A DNA stretch of 64,000 nt from Peredibacter starrii (GTDB taxonomy: Bacteria; Bdellovibrionota; Bacteriovoracia; Bacteriovoracales; Bacteriovoracaceae), in the NCBI RefSeq assembly GCF_034259205.1, contig NZ_CP139487.1, forward strand, positions 930,001-994,000. The letters are read 5' to 3'. The notes under the pieces are model-generated. The model searched no databases. It saw only the letters and a list, made by a program, of their open reading frames with translations, and was not told where the DNA came from. Within the stretch, counting starts at the first letter, position 1, and each line of letters opens with the position of its first letter. Shown piece by piece: positions 54,081-63,153 of the stretch. A program made the position numbers and the translations under genes.

Positions 54081-56269
54081 AGTCAGGCTCAAAAGTTCCC
54101 GCCGATCTCAGATTAATCAATTCTCATTCATTAGAAATCGATGAATCTTTATTAACTGGAGAATCTATCTCCATTGGTAAAAATGATGATCTTGTTCTGG
54201 ATAAAGATGTGGTTTTAGCTGATAGGCTTAATATGGCCTTCACCGGTTCTTTAGTGATGAAGGGAAGGGCCGAAGGAGTTGTGACTTCAACGGGACTTCA
54301 AACTGAATTAGGTCGGATTGCAAAAGGATTGGAAGAAGAGAGTCCCGCTCGAGCGCCGCTCATAATTAGAATGGAAGGATTGACCAAAAAAATTTCTTAT
54401 CTTCTGATTTTCGTCTCCATCGTTTTAGCGTCTTATTTATTGTGGGAAGGTCAGAGTTTAACAAATGTCTTTATATTTGTTGTTGCCCTTGCAGTTTCGG
54501 CCATTCCAGAAGGTTTACCTGTCGCTTTAACGGTTGCCTTGTCCATCGCCGCCAAAAAGATGGCCAAGAGGCACGTTGTAGTTAGGAGTTTACCTGCTGT
54601 GGAGGCCCTCGGGTCTTGTACTTTTATTGCCACTGATAAAACCGGGACACTAACCATCAATAAGTTGACCATAAAAAAAATACTATTAAGTGAAGGCAGG
54701 GATAGCGAAATAAATGAGTTGAATCCTGGAAATGCGAACATCTCTAAAGGGGACTTAAAACTAAAAAAATTTATCGTTGCCTCTATCCTCTGTAATGAGG
54801 CCCGACAGGAGGGGGAGAGTTTTTATGGCGATTCCGTCGATGTTGCATTTTTGGTCTTTTCTCGGGAGATGGAAGTTTCTCACGAAGAAGTAAGAAATGA
54901 GTTTCAACTTGTTCAAGTCATTCCTTACGAGCCAGTCAATAAATACGCCGCCGTCCTTCATCAGAAAAATGGTGAAGGGTTTATTTCTGTGAAGGGCGCG
55001 CTGGAAGTTATATTACCTTGGTGTAGATCCGTTGATCGTTCGAAAATTTTGAGAGATGGTGAACGGTTGGCACGATCCGGACTAAGAGTTCTGGCAGTTG
55101 CCCAGAAAAATGTTTCGGACTGTATCATCCCATTGCAAGAACAACTACATGAATTAGATTTTCTAGGAGTTGTTGGAATGATCGATCCTTTAAGACCCGA
55201 GGCCTTCGATGCCGTAAAACTTTGTGAGAAAGCAGGTATAGAGGTCGCCATGGTAACGGGTGATCATCCTGAGACTGCTCTCACAATTGCAAATGAACTT
55301 GGTCTGACAAAAAGATTTCAGACCGTTGTGACTGGAGAAGATTTAAAGAATGTAAATGATACTTCAAAAAAAAACTTGATATTGTCTTCAAGGGTCTTTG
55401 CCCGAGTAGAACCACGTCAGAAGCTGGAAATTGTAAATGCACTCATCCAGAATGGAAAGTTTGTTGCTGTAACCGGTGATGGAGCAAATGATGCTCCTGC
55501 TTTAAAGGCGGCTCATGTAGGAATTGCCATGGGGGAAAGCGGAACTGACTTGGCCAAAGAAACTGCAGAACTCATTTTAACGGATGATAGATTTGCCTCC
55601 ATTGTATCAGGAATCGAAGAAGGAAGAATAGCCTACAATAATGTGAGAAAGGTTGTGTATTTATCTATTTCAACCGGGATCGCTGAAATTTTGCTTTTTA
55701 TTCTAAGTATGATCTTTAAAACGCCCATGCCATTAACTGCTATTCAATTGTTATGGCTGAATTTAGTCACTAATGGAATTCAAGATGTTGCCCTCGCTTT
55801 TGAACCGGGTGAAGGTGATGAATTACAAAGACCGCCTCGAAGACCAAATGAACCTATTTTAAATCGGAGTATGCTTGAAAGAGTGATCATTTCCTCCACT
55901 GTCATGGGCGGCGTCTGCTTTTGGCATTTCAATTTTTTCATTAAAAGCGGCCTGGAGCTTGAGTCGGCACGAAATTTAACACTTCTATTATTGGTTTTAT
56001 TTGAAAACATTATGGTTGGGAATTGTCGTTCTGAAGTCAGATCGGTTTTTACGTTGAAACCGTTACGAAATCCTTTTTTGTTGATTGGAACTTTAGGGGC
56101 CCAAATTTTACATATTCTTGCCTTGTACATTCCTGGTTTAAATGATGCCTTAGGTATCAGACCTGTATCATTTGAAAGTTGGTTGTACTTATTGGCAGTC
56201 TCATTAACAGTATTGCTCGCGATTGAGACCTATAAATTCTGGAGAAGGTTTTATCCTCTTAAGTCCTAG
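54068..56269 (+). CDS. P-type cation ATPase, 3' part (P2/Ca2+-pump-like)
   Basis: A 733-residue frame with most of a P2-type ATPase: actuator loop 'SLLTGESISI', helix M4 'VSAIPEGLPVALT', phosphorylation site 'ATDKTGTLT' (Asp 190 of this frame), nucleotide domain ('FISVKGALEVIL'), hinge 'MVTGDHPETA', 'TGDGANDAPALKAA', and six C-terminal helices. It resembles SERCA/PMR1-type pumps; the M6 motif 'NLVTNGIQDVAL' has Asn where SERCA has a Ca2+-binding Asp, so the ion is uncertain. The frame truly begins near 54040; ATG 54068 is only the first Met. Convergent with the next gene, sharing CTAG at the stops. Confidence 0.87.
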   Translation: MVLLESGSKVPADLRLINSHSLEIDESLLTGESISIGKNDDLVLDKDVVLADRLNMAFTGSLVMKGRAEGVVTSTGLQTELGRIAKGLEEESPARAPLIIRMEGLTKKISYLLIFVSIVLASYLLWEGQSLTNVFIFVVALAVSAIPEGLPVALTVALSIAAKKMAKRHVVVRSLPAVEALGSCTFIATDKTGTLTINKLTIKKILLSEGRDSEINELNPGNANISKGDLKLKKFIVASILCNEARQEGESFYGDSVDVAFLVFSREMEVSHEEVRNEFQLVQVIPYEPVNKYAAVLHQKNGEGFISVKGALEVILPWCRSVDRSKILRDGERLARSGLRVLAVAQKNVSDCIIPLQEQLHELDFLGVVGMIDPLRPEAFDAVKLCEKAGIEVAMVTGDHPETALTIANELGLTKRFQTVVTGEDLKNVNDTSKKNLILSSRVFARVEPRQKLEIVNALIQNGKFVAVTGDGANDAPALKAAHVGIAMGESGTDLAKETAELILTDDRFASIVSGIEEGRIAYNNVRKVVYLSISTGIAEILLFILSMIFKTPMPLTAIQLLWLNLVTNGIQDVALAFEPGEGDELQRPPRRPNEPILNRSMLERVIISSTVMGGVCFWHFNFFIKSGLELESARNLTLLLLVLFENIMVGNCRSEVRSVFTLKPLRNPFLLIGTLGAQILHILALYIPGLNDALGIRPVSFESWLYLLAVSLTVLLAIETYKFWRRFYPLKS

Positions 56270-57009
56270 TCAGGTAAATCAATCTCTACATACAACGGCA
56301 AATGATCTGAAAGATTTTTCCAATGACTGTCCGTCAATGCCATTGCTGTAATTGGAGTCAATCCATGCACAAAAAATCTATCAAGAGACAATGTAGGTAA
56401 GAATGAAGGGAAGGTCAGAGGATATTTCCCATGAAGGGATTTGAAGACTTCCTTCGCACCCAAATGTTGCTCAATCTTCGGAGATATTTTCTTGTTCCAG
56501 TCGTTGAAGTCACCCACTAGAATCCAAGGTATGCCTTCGTCCGGCTTCATATGCTTAATAATCATTTCTGCCTGAAGATCTCGGCCACCTTGCAGAAGAT
56601 TCAAGTGTGCATTGGCGAGTACAATTTCCTGGCCAGTGGCGGGGATTTGAACTTTCGCCTTCAAAAGCCCTCGATGCTCCATACGATTGGTCGAGATCAC
56701 GTGATTGGTCCAATCCATGATAGGAAATTTACTTAGAATGGCGTTCCCGTGGTGACCTTCCGGATAGACGGCATTTTTACCGTAAGCAAAATGTGACCAC
56801 ACAGTATCGGCCAGATATTCAAATTGAATGGCGGTCTTCCAATCAGGGATTCGACATTTTTTGTCCTGGTGATCACCCAGTACTTCTTGCAAAAATAGAA
56901 TGTCAGCATTGGTCTCACGAAGGGCCAGTCGGATTTGCTCCAAAATAAAATCACGATTACCAATCGTGAAGCCTTTGTGAATGTTGTAAGAAAGAACCCT
57001 AAGTTTCAT
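56266..57009 (-). CDS. Endonuclease/exonuclease/phosphatase family protein (YbhP-like)
   Basis: A 247-residue metal-dependent phosphodiesterase of the EEP superfamily. Motifs: 'SYNIHKG', 'LFLQEVLGD' (metal Glu), 'LANAHLNL', 'WILVGDFNDWN', and 'SDHLPLYVEI' (catalytic Asp-His). It sits three bases after a ClsB-like gene, the same partnership as clsB and ybhP in E. coli, so a phospholipid-related role is likely (inference). No signal peptide. Confidence 0.88.
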   Translation of the reverse strand: MKLRVLSYNIHKGFTIGNRDFILEQIRLALRETNADILFLQEVLGDHQDKKCRIPDWKTAIQFEYLADTVWSHFAYGKNAVYPEGHHGNAILSKFPIMDWTNHVISTNRMEHRGLLKAKVQIPATGQEIVLANAHLNLLQGGRDLQAEMIIKHMKPDEGIPWILVGDFNDWNKKISPKIEQHLGAKEVFKSLHGKYPLTFPSFLPTLSLDRFFVHGLTPITAMALTDSHWKNLSDHLPLYVEIDLPD

Positions 57010-57012
57010 TTT

Positions 57013-58155
57013 TTAAAACCAATATTTAAAGAGGAAGAACAGTCTTGAAAGAGCGCGGTCCCATAGGGGCCTTTGTTTTAATCCTTCAAGGGTAATGTCT
57101 TTTTGGTCCACTAAAGAGGAGAGGAAATGTTCCTCTACCAGTTTTTTATTTTCCGGATCTTGTACTACAAGATCCACTTCCAAATCATGAATGAAACTCC
57201 GATGATTCAAGTTAGTTGATCCAATCGTCATCCAGTCATCAATAATGTAATTTTTGGCATGGAGTACTGAGTCTGTATACTGATAAACCTTCACGCCTTT
57301 ATTAATCAAATAAGCATAGTAAAAATATTGAAGCCAACGGAAAAACTCAACATCCGTTCGAGACGATATCAGAATCCGTACATCCACACCTCGACGTGCG
57401 GCCTTCCCTAGGGCGCGAATAAGCCTTCTCTTAGGGATGAAATACGGAGTCATAAGCCAAATGCGATTTTGGGACTTATGAATTTTCTGAAGGAAATTTT
57501 TATAGAAGTAGCGCTTCATGAAAAGCGTGTGATTCAGTCTGAGAGGCGACTGTCGCCAATTAATATTAAGCGTCCGCTTCAATTGCTTTTTATAACGGAA
57601 ATAATCTCTCAACTTCCAGTTCTTTTTGAAATTAAGAACTGCAAATCGAACATTATCTCCAGTCACCCTCATCCCCATGTCCTTCCAGGGTTTATCTGTG
57701 TGATACTTAGTATGCTCTGCCGTGACATTGAAACTACCGGTGTACATAATGGTGTTATCAATCGTAACGATCTTTCGGTGATTGCGCTTATTCAGTCTCA
57801 CGAGTCTTACTGACATGATTTGAAGTTTTCGAATAAAGTTCAACTTGCCATAGTAAGGGTGATAGAAGGGGAGAGGATTATACATCTTGACCAGAATGCC
57901 TTTCTTCTGAAAGATGCCGTGAAGCTTATCAAAGAACAGGTAACTCCCAACTCCATCAACAATAATTTGAACTTTCACACCACGTTGGTGAGCATTGATA
58001 AGATGGGCGACAATCTTTTTTCCCAACATATCATCATTGAAGATATACATCTCCATGGTGATATAGTGTTGGGCCTGATCGATGTCCTTCATGAGACGAT
58101 CGAAATATTCATCCCCATCAAAAAAAACTTCTTCCGTTTTCCAGTATCGTGACAT
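57013..58155 (-). CDS. clsB: Cardiolipin synthase/phospholipase D family protein (ClsB-like)
   Basis: A 380-residue enzyme with two HKD sites: 'NHRKIVTIDNTIMYTGSFN' (HxKxxxxD) and 'LHAKNYIIDDWMTIGSTNLN', the arrangement of cardiolipin synthases that exchange head groups between phospholipids. No long N-terminal membrane helices, as in ClsB. ATG 58155 is preceded by AAAGGAT. Followed at three bases by the YbhP-like gene. The gene diverges from pilT. Confidence 0.88.
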   Translation of the reverse strand: MSRYWKTEEVFFDGDEYFDRLMKDIDQAQHYITMEMYIFNDDMLGKKIVAHLINAHQRGVKVQIIVDGVGSYLFFDKLHGIFQKKGILVKMYNPLPFYHPYYGKLNFIRKLQIMSVRLVRLNKRNHRKIVTIDNTIMYTGSFNVTAEHTKYHTDKPWKDMGMRVTGDNVRFAVLNFKKNWKLRDYFRYKKQLKRTLNINWRQSPLRLNHTLFMKRYFYKNFLQKIHKSQNRIWLMTPYFIPKRRLIRALGKAARRGVDVRILISSRTDVEFFRWLQYFYYAYLINKGVKVYQYTDSVLHAKNYIIDDWMTIGSTNLNHRSFIHDLEVDLVVQDPENKKLVEEHFLSSLVDQKDITLEGLKQRPLWDRALSRLFFLFKYWF

Positions 58156-58221
58156 GGATATCCTTTCGGATTTTCAAATAATTAGTAAAGTAGAGCGTGT
58201 CGCTCGGATATGTTTCAGGGC

Positions 58222-58248
58222 TAAGGTTCTTCCACGAGATTTCGATAA
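58222..58248 (+). promoter_or_regulatory. Sigma-28-like promoter of pilT
   Basis: TAAGGTTC at 58222-58229, 11 bases, then TTCGATAA at 58241-58248. It matches six of eight bases in each FliA element (TAAAGTTT-N11-GCCGATAA) at exact spacing, about 33 bases before the pilT ATG. Confidence 0.5.
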
Positions 58249-58280
58249 GTTTGCATACATTTCGATTAAACGGAAGAATC

Positions 58281-59381
58281 ATGGCACTGACCAAAGAAGC
58301 GTTCCTCAGTATTATTAAATCTGCTGCTGCAAGTGGAGTAAGTGATATTCACCTACGAACAGATGAGAAACCTTGTTTCCGCCTAAGAGGCGATCTGGTT
58401 CAAGTGAAGTATGATCCACTCACGAATGACGATCTCAAACTTGTTTGCAGTATCATGATCAAAGATAGTGAGATTTTAAAAGGTCTCGATAAAATTAAGG
58501 AACATGACGGATCTTTTTCTGTCCCAGGTGTATGTCGTGTTCGTTACAATCTTATGCGCTACCAAGGCAAGATTGGACTAATTCTTCGTCTTATTTCTGA
58601 TAAAGTTCCAACGACGGAAGATCTAAAACTTCCGGTTGTGATTAATAAAATTGCAGGTGCTAACGCTGGTCTCGTACTCGTAACGGGTGCCACCGGTTCC
58701 GGTAAAAGTTCGACTTTGGCGGCGATGATTAATTTCATTAACAAAACTTCGGCCGTTCACGTCCTGACTCTGGAAGATCCTGTTGAGTATGTGCACACTC
58801 CGATTAAGGCCCGCATTACTCAACGTGAGATTGGCCAAGATACTTCTGATTTCAACTCGGCACTTCGCTCGGCCCTTCGACAGGATCCGGACATTATTCT
58901 GATTGGTGAGATGCGAGACGCTGAGACAATTTCGATTGCCATTAAGGCCGCGGAAACTGGCCACTTAGTTTTTGGTACAGTTCACACGACTGATGCGCTT
59001 AGTACGATTGGACGACTAATTTCGATGTTCCCGCCTGAAGAACAAAACGTTGTAAGAACTCGTCTTGCTGATAACTTACATGCCACTATTTCTCAGCGGC
59101 TCCTAAAAACTCAAGACGGTAAAGGGCGTGTTGCTGCTCAGGAAATCATGATCAACAATCCTGGTATCCGTGAGGCGATCATGGAGCCTTCAAAAACCAA
59201 AGACATTTACACTTACATTGAAAAAGGTCGTAATACTTCTGGAGCTCAAAGTTTTGACCAACACATTACATCACTCTATAAAGAGGGACGTATTACGTTG
59301 GAAGAAGCTAAGGCAAATGCTACGAAGCCAGAAGATTTCGAGAGAAACTTGATGTTTGGTGATTCTCAAGGGGACGACTGA
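58281..59381 (+). CDS. pilT: Type IV pilus retraction ATPase PilT
   Basis: A 366-residue hexameric ATPase that depolymerises type IV pili, driving twitching and prey contact. Seen: N-terminal 'SDIHLRTDEKPCFR', Walker A 'GATGSGKSS' at about 136-144, Asp box 'VLTLEDPVEYVH', Walker B 'PDIILIGEMRDAETI', His box 'GHLVFGTVHTTDA', and the C-terminal 'TISQRLLK' and 'AAQEIMINNPGIREAI'. ATG 58281 has GGAAGA upstream and matches the family start; the longer frame from 58197 does not. The next gene follows after 30 bases. Confidence 0.95.
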   Translation: MALTKEAFLSIIKSAAASGVSDIHLRTDEKPCFRLRGDLVQVKYDPLTNDDLKLVCSIMIKDSEILKGLDKIKEHDGSFSVPGVCRVRYNLMRYQGKIGLILRLISDKVPTTEDLKLPVVINKIAGANAGLVLVTGATGSGKSSTLAAMINFINKTSAVHVLTLEDPVEYVHTPIKARITQREIGQDTSDFNSALRSALRQDPDIILIGEMRDAETISIAIKAAETGHLVFGTVHTTDALSTIGRLISMFPPEEQNVVRTRLADNLHATISQRLLKTQDGKGRVAAQEIMINNPGIREAIMEPSKTKDIYTYIEKGRNTSGAQSFDQHITSLYKEGRITLEEAKANATKPEDFERNLMFGDSQGDD

Positions 59382-59385
59382 TTGA

Positions 59386-59409
59386 TATGATCCTCTAACT
59401 GAGGTCATA
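59386..59409 (+). promoter_or_regulatory. Hairpin covering the ribosome site of the LTA-synthase-like gene
   Basis: TATGA-CCTC (with one bulged T) pairs with GAGGTCATA over nine positions. The GAGG ribosome site of the gene at 59412 is in the 3' arm. Confidence 0.5.
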
Positions 59410-59411
59410 TT

Positions 59412-61478
59412 ATGAATCTTTCTTTCAGGCACTACTACTGGCGCTGGCTTAAAAATCTTGTTTTCCTATTCGTTCTTTTTGCCATCCTCATGACATTGGC
59501 GCGAACTACATTCGCTTTATTCTTTGGCGATTGGGACACTTTGATGGCAAACCTCGCTGGAATTAAGCAGGCGATGTTTCTCGGTCTTCGTTATGATCTC
59601 ATGCCACTTTCCTACATCAATCTTATTCCATTTCTCATTTTAAACGTTGCTTACTTCCTTCCGGGGAAAAAAGTCATTAAGACCACGCGCTTTCTGATGG
59701 TGACCACGCTTTGTCTTGGTTACTTCGCTCTTTGCTGGTTATACGTTTGTGATTATGGATTTTACTCTTACTTTCAAGAGCATTTGAATATTCTGTTCTT
59801 TGGTTTCTTTGAAGACGATACGCAGGCCCTAATCGTTACTATCTGGAAGAACTATCCGGTTCCTCTTTGGGGGACGATTCTTTTCTTTGTTCATTATGGG
59901 CTTTATCGCTTCATTAAATTTCTCTTCTCACCATTTGAGTTTGATCTAAAGGCCAAGAAAAATGATTTCAAAGTCCCAATTACATTACTCATGGGACTTG
60001 TCGTGATCGCTTTCTTGGGACGTGGTAATTTTTCTCGTCTGCCGCTTTCAGTAGAAGATTCATTCATTAGCGATAACGAGTTCGTGAATGAGATTGCCCT
60101 CAATGGTGCTTTAACGCTAAATCGCGCCATTAAGATTCGCAAAACCTTTGGTAAGGATCAGTACAACTATTTAAAAAACTATGGTTTTGGAACTTGGGAA
60201 GATGCTTACAAGGCGGCCTGGAACGTGGCCCCGACTTCCTCAGATATTCAACCAGCATTGACTGTTAAAACTCCTGCCAATCCATTCTTAAAAAAGAATC
60301 CACCTCACGTTGTTATGATAGTCATGGAGAGTTTCGGAAGTTACTGGAACGAAAAAGACTCTGAGAATTTCGAACTCTTGGGAGAACTGAAGCAGCATTT
60401 TGCCGAAGGTTTACTCTTCAAGAATTTTCTTCCGGCCGAAAATGGCACGATTGGCAGTATTGTTTCGGTAGCGACTTCACAGGTCATCCGTCCAGGTGCT
60501 CGCTTTTTATCTGAGTCAGAGTTCATGCAGACCGCACTTAAATCTGCTGGAAATATTCCCTTCAAAGAAAGCGGTTATGAAACTCATTTTGTGTATGGGG
60601 GAAAACTAGGTTGGAGAAACCTGGGAAAATACCTCAGCACGCAAAAGTATGATCGCCTTTGGGGTGCCGATGAAATTAAAGAGGCCATGCCTGAACTTAA
60701 TAATTTTTCTGCCCGTGATCTAGGAAACGAGTGGGGCATTTTTGATGAGTACCTTTATACTTTCATCGACGAACAAATCAGAACCGCAACAAAGCCTCAG
60801 TTCTTTTTGATTCTTACGACTTCAAATCATCCACCTTTCGAGTTTCCATCTTCGTATACTCCGAAGACTTTAACTCTTAGTCCGGAAGTAATGGAGACAA
60901 TTACCGTAGATGAAAATCTCGCGAGTAAAAGATTTCTAGGTTTCCAATACTCTAATCAAAAGACCGGCGAATTCATCACTCGTATCAAAGGATCGGCCGC
61001 AGGAGATAAAGTCATTGTGGCCCTGACCGGAGATCATAGCTTCTGGATCGCTAAAGGTGTAGAGCAAGATCAGGAATTCCGTCGTTATGCAGTTCCTTTC
61101 TTTATCTCTGTTCCAGAGGCCTATAAACCGGTGAATATCGATTTAACTAAATTTGGCTCTCACGAAGATATTTTCCCGACGCTTTATCATTTAGCTCTCT
61201 CTAACCAGAGTTACATAAAGCTTGGTGAAAACCTTTTAAGCGATGAATCTCACGCCATTAACAGCACAGGAATTTTTGCCAACAAAGAGGGCGCTTACCA
61301 CCACGGAAAATTCTGGAAGTGGAAAGACCTTGATAAGCAAATCCTTGGGCCAGCTGAAGAAACAGAAGCACTTCATGCTCTAAAGCAGCACGGACTTGGA
61401 CTAATTGGTATTACCGATTCCTATCTTAAGGCAGAAAAGAAGAGTACGCAGCCTGACGGAGGTAATGGTCGGCCATAA
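59412..61478 (+). CDS. LTA synthase/sulfatase-family phosphoglycerol transferase-like membrane enzyme
   Basis: A 688-residue protein: five N-terminal membrane helices (to about residue 210) and an extracytoplasmic sulfatase-type domain from about 300. Metal/active site features: 'VVMIVMESFGSYW' (metal Glu), nucleophile region 'AENGTIGSIVSVA' (Thr), 'TSNHPPFEFP', 'ALTGDHSFW' and 'SHEDIFPTLYHL'. In LtaS/OpgB/MdoB relatives this transfers phosphoglycerol to glycans or lipids. A Gram-negative predator probably uses it for envelope glycan or lipid modification. The antisense aroC gene overlaps its last 53 bases. Confidence 0.87.
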   Translation: MNLSFRHYYWRWLKNLVFLFVLFAILMTLARTTFALFFGDWDTLMANLAGIKQAMFLGLRYDLMPLSYINLIPFLILNVAYFLPGKKVIKTTRFLMVTTLCLGYFALCWLYVCDYGFYSYFQEHLNILFFGFFEDDTQALIVTIWKNYPVPLWGTILFFVHYGLYRFIKFLFSPFEFDLKAKKNDFKVPITLLMGLVVIAFLGRGNFSRLPLSVEDSFISDNEFVNEIALNGALTLNRAIKIRKTFGKDQYNYLKNYGFGTWEDAYKAAWNVAPTSSDIQPALTVKTPANPFLKKNPPHVVMIVMESFGSYWNEKDSENFELLGELKQHFAEGLLFKNFLPAENGTIGSIVSVATSQVIRPGARFLSESEFMQTALKSAGNIPFKESGYETHFVYGGKLGWRNLGKYLSTQKYDRLWGADEIKEAMPELNNFSARDLGNEWGIFDEYLYTFIDEQIRTATKPQFFLILTTSNHPPFEFPSSYTPKTLTLSPEVMETITVDENLASKRFLGFQYSNQKTGEFITRIKGSAAGDKVIVALTGDHSFWIAKGVEQDQEFRRYAVPFFISVPEAYKPVNIDLTKFGSHEDIFPTLYHLALSNQSYIKLGENLLSDESHAINSTGIFANKEGAYHHGKFWKWKDLDKQILGPAEETEALHALKQHGLGLIGITDSYLKAEKKSTQPDGGNGRP

Positions 61479-62427
61479 CGATTTTTGCCATCGCTTCAAC
61501 CACTGGAACAACCCGCGGAAGAATGCATGGATCGTGTCGACCAGCTTTGGCCTTATCACCAATAGTTGATGGGGCCTTGAAGGCAAGTTTCAAAACAATC
61601 TCTTCGCCGTTAGAAATTCCACCTTCCATTCCGGCAAAGTTCTTTGAGTCTTTTGAAATTTCAGATCCAGGCTTAAGTGCCAATTCAAATCCATCTCCAA
61701 CACTCATTCCAATACAGGCAGGAAGTGAAAGCATAGCTTTGGCAAAGTCAGCTTTAAGTTTATCGAAGACGGGTTCACCTAACCCTGTAGGTGAGCCTTG
61801 AATTGAAAGAGCAACGATTCCACCGGCCGATTCACCCTTTGTTTTGCATTCACTTAGGAAGGCAATTACCTCATCTGACATCTTCTTCTCAGGAATGTTG
61901 ATCTCGCCACGAGAAACCGAATGATCAGCAGGCTTAGAGCTTAGTTTAAATTGTCCTACTTGTTCAATATAAGCGTAGAAAGAGGCCTTCGGAAGAATGA
62001 GTCCCGCGAAGTAACCACCAATTACACGAGCAAGAGTTTCACGACCTGAAGCACGTCCGCCACCGCGATGATCACGGTAACCGTATTTCATCATGGTCGT
62101 TTTATCCGCGTGTCCTGGGCGATATGAATCTTTTAGAGGTTCATAGTCTGCACTTCGCTGATTGGTATTTCTTACGATAACCGTAATAGGAGTTCCGAGA
62201 GTTTTTCCCTCAAACACACCTGAAAGAATTTCAGGAACATCATCTTCTTTACGAGAAGTATGAACCGCATGTTGCCCGGGAGCACGACGAAGAAGTTCTT
62301 TTTTAAGATCATCCAGGTTCACAGTAAGACCTGCTGGCATGCCGTCGATAATCACACCAAGTGCTTCACCATGAGACTCACCAAAGGTGGTCACGCGAAA
62401 CAATTGACCGAAGCTATTGCCACTCAT
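61426..62427 (-). CDS. aroC: Chorismate synthase
   Basis: A 333-residue FMN-dependent enzyme making chorismate from EPSP in the aromatic pathway. Signatures: 'FGESHGEALGVIIDGMPAG', 'RRAPGQH', 'SYRPGHADKTTMMKYGYRDHRGGGRASGRE', and 'GMEGGISNGEEI' with 'RHDPCILPR' near the end. Slightly shorter than E. coli AroC. Its 3' end overlaps the convergent LTA-synthase-like gene by 53 bases; its start overlaps lipB by 14 bases. Confidence 0.96.
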   Translation of the reverse strand: MSGNSFGQLFRVTTFGESHGEALGVIIDGMPAGLTVNLDDLKKELLRRAPGQHAVHTSRKEDDVPEILSGVFEGKTLGTPITVIVRNTNQRSADYEPLKDSYRPGHADKTTMMKYGYRDHRGGGRASGRETLARVIGGYFAGLILPKASFYAYIEQVGQFKLSSKPADHSVSRGEINIPEKKMSDEVIAFLSECKTKGESAGGIVALSIQGSPTGLGEPVFDKLKADFAKAMLSLPACIGMSVGDGFELALKPGSEISKDSKNFAGMEGGISNGEEIVLKLAFKAPSTIGDKAKAGRHDPCILPRVVPVVEAMAKIVMADHYLRQAAYSSFLP

Positions 62428-63151
62428 GTTTGATCCTTTTCAAAAATTCTTCCCGAAACTTCTCGAGCGGGTTCTCGGGTAGAGTAGTAAGTTCTTCTAC
62501 CGAAATATATGTTTCTGGATTAAGGCCACAAGGATTGAGATTTCTTAAAGCAGAGACCATGTTCTTACTATGTTTAATATTGAGGGCCATGCCATGAAAG
62601 GTCACAAGCTTTTCAATGGCGATTCCCATTGAAGCAAGTTTTCTCTCTCCATGCCATAGACCTAGATATTTATGCGTGTGATGAACGTCCTTAACACCCC
62701 AGTCATTCAAGACCTCAATTGAAAAATCAAAAATCTGATCCATCATATGAGACAGCGAAAGTGTCTGTGGATTAAGTTTCACGATGGGATAGAAAATAAA
62801 TTGTCCCGGATGGTGAAAGGTCAGACCTCCGCCGCGTTCAATCTGTTGAAGCGGAAAAGGAAGGTTTGGATAGTTCTCTGGTTTAAATTCTACCAGTTCC
62901 AGAACTTCACCTTTACGAGGTTTCTGAAGACCACGACCATTAGTCAGAACTTCCGGATGGCTCGTGCAAATGAGAATACGAAGGCCCTGGCCTTCTTGTA
63001 CTTTTGCTAAAGCGAGACGCTGAAACTTATGGGCCTGAGAGTATTCCCAGTTCCATTTCGTAACAACGATTGTTCTTTCATTAAGAGTGGTAAGGTCACT
63101 CTCTTTTAAATCCAAAGATGCTAGTTCAGCGGATGAAAAGAGAGTGTTCAT
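62414..63151 (-). CDS. lipB: Lipoyl(octanoyl) transferase
   Basis: A 245-residue LipB, which moves octanoate from acyl carrier protein to lipoyl domains. Motifs: 'GGGLTFHHPGQFIFYPIVKL', catalytic Lys in 'KLASMGIAIEKLVTFHGMALN', and catalytic Cys in 'LNPCGLNPE'. Starts two bases after the lipA stop, so lipA-lipB-aroC form one transcript. The N-terminal 30 residues are longer than the core. Confidence 0.95.
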   Translation of the reverse strand: MNTLFSSAELASLDLKESDLTTLNERTIVVTKWNWEYSQAHKFQRLALAKVQEGQGLRILICTSHPEVLTNGRGLQKPRKGEVLELVEFKPENYPNLPFPLQQIERGGGLTFHHPGQFIFYPIVKLNPQTLSLSHMMDQIFDFSIEVLNDWGVKDVHHTHKYLGLWHGERKLASMGIAIEKLVTFHGMALNIKHSKNMVSALRNLNPCGLNPETYISVEELTTLPENPLEKFREEFLKRIKHEWQ

Positions 63152-63153
63152 GA

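Noticed and set aside
58197-58280. N-terminal extension of PilT
   Set aside because: PilT family proteins start at the equivalent of ATG 58281, which has its own ribosome site, and the extension covers the promoter region.
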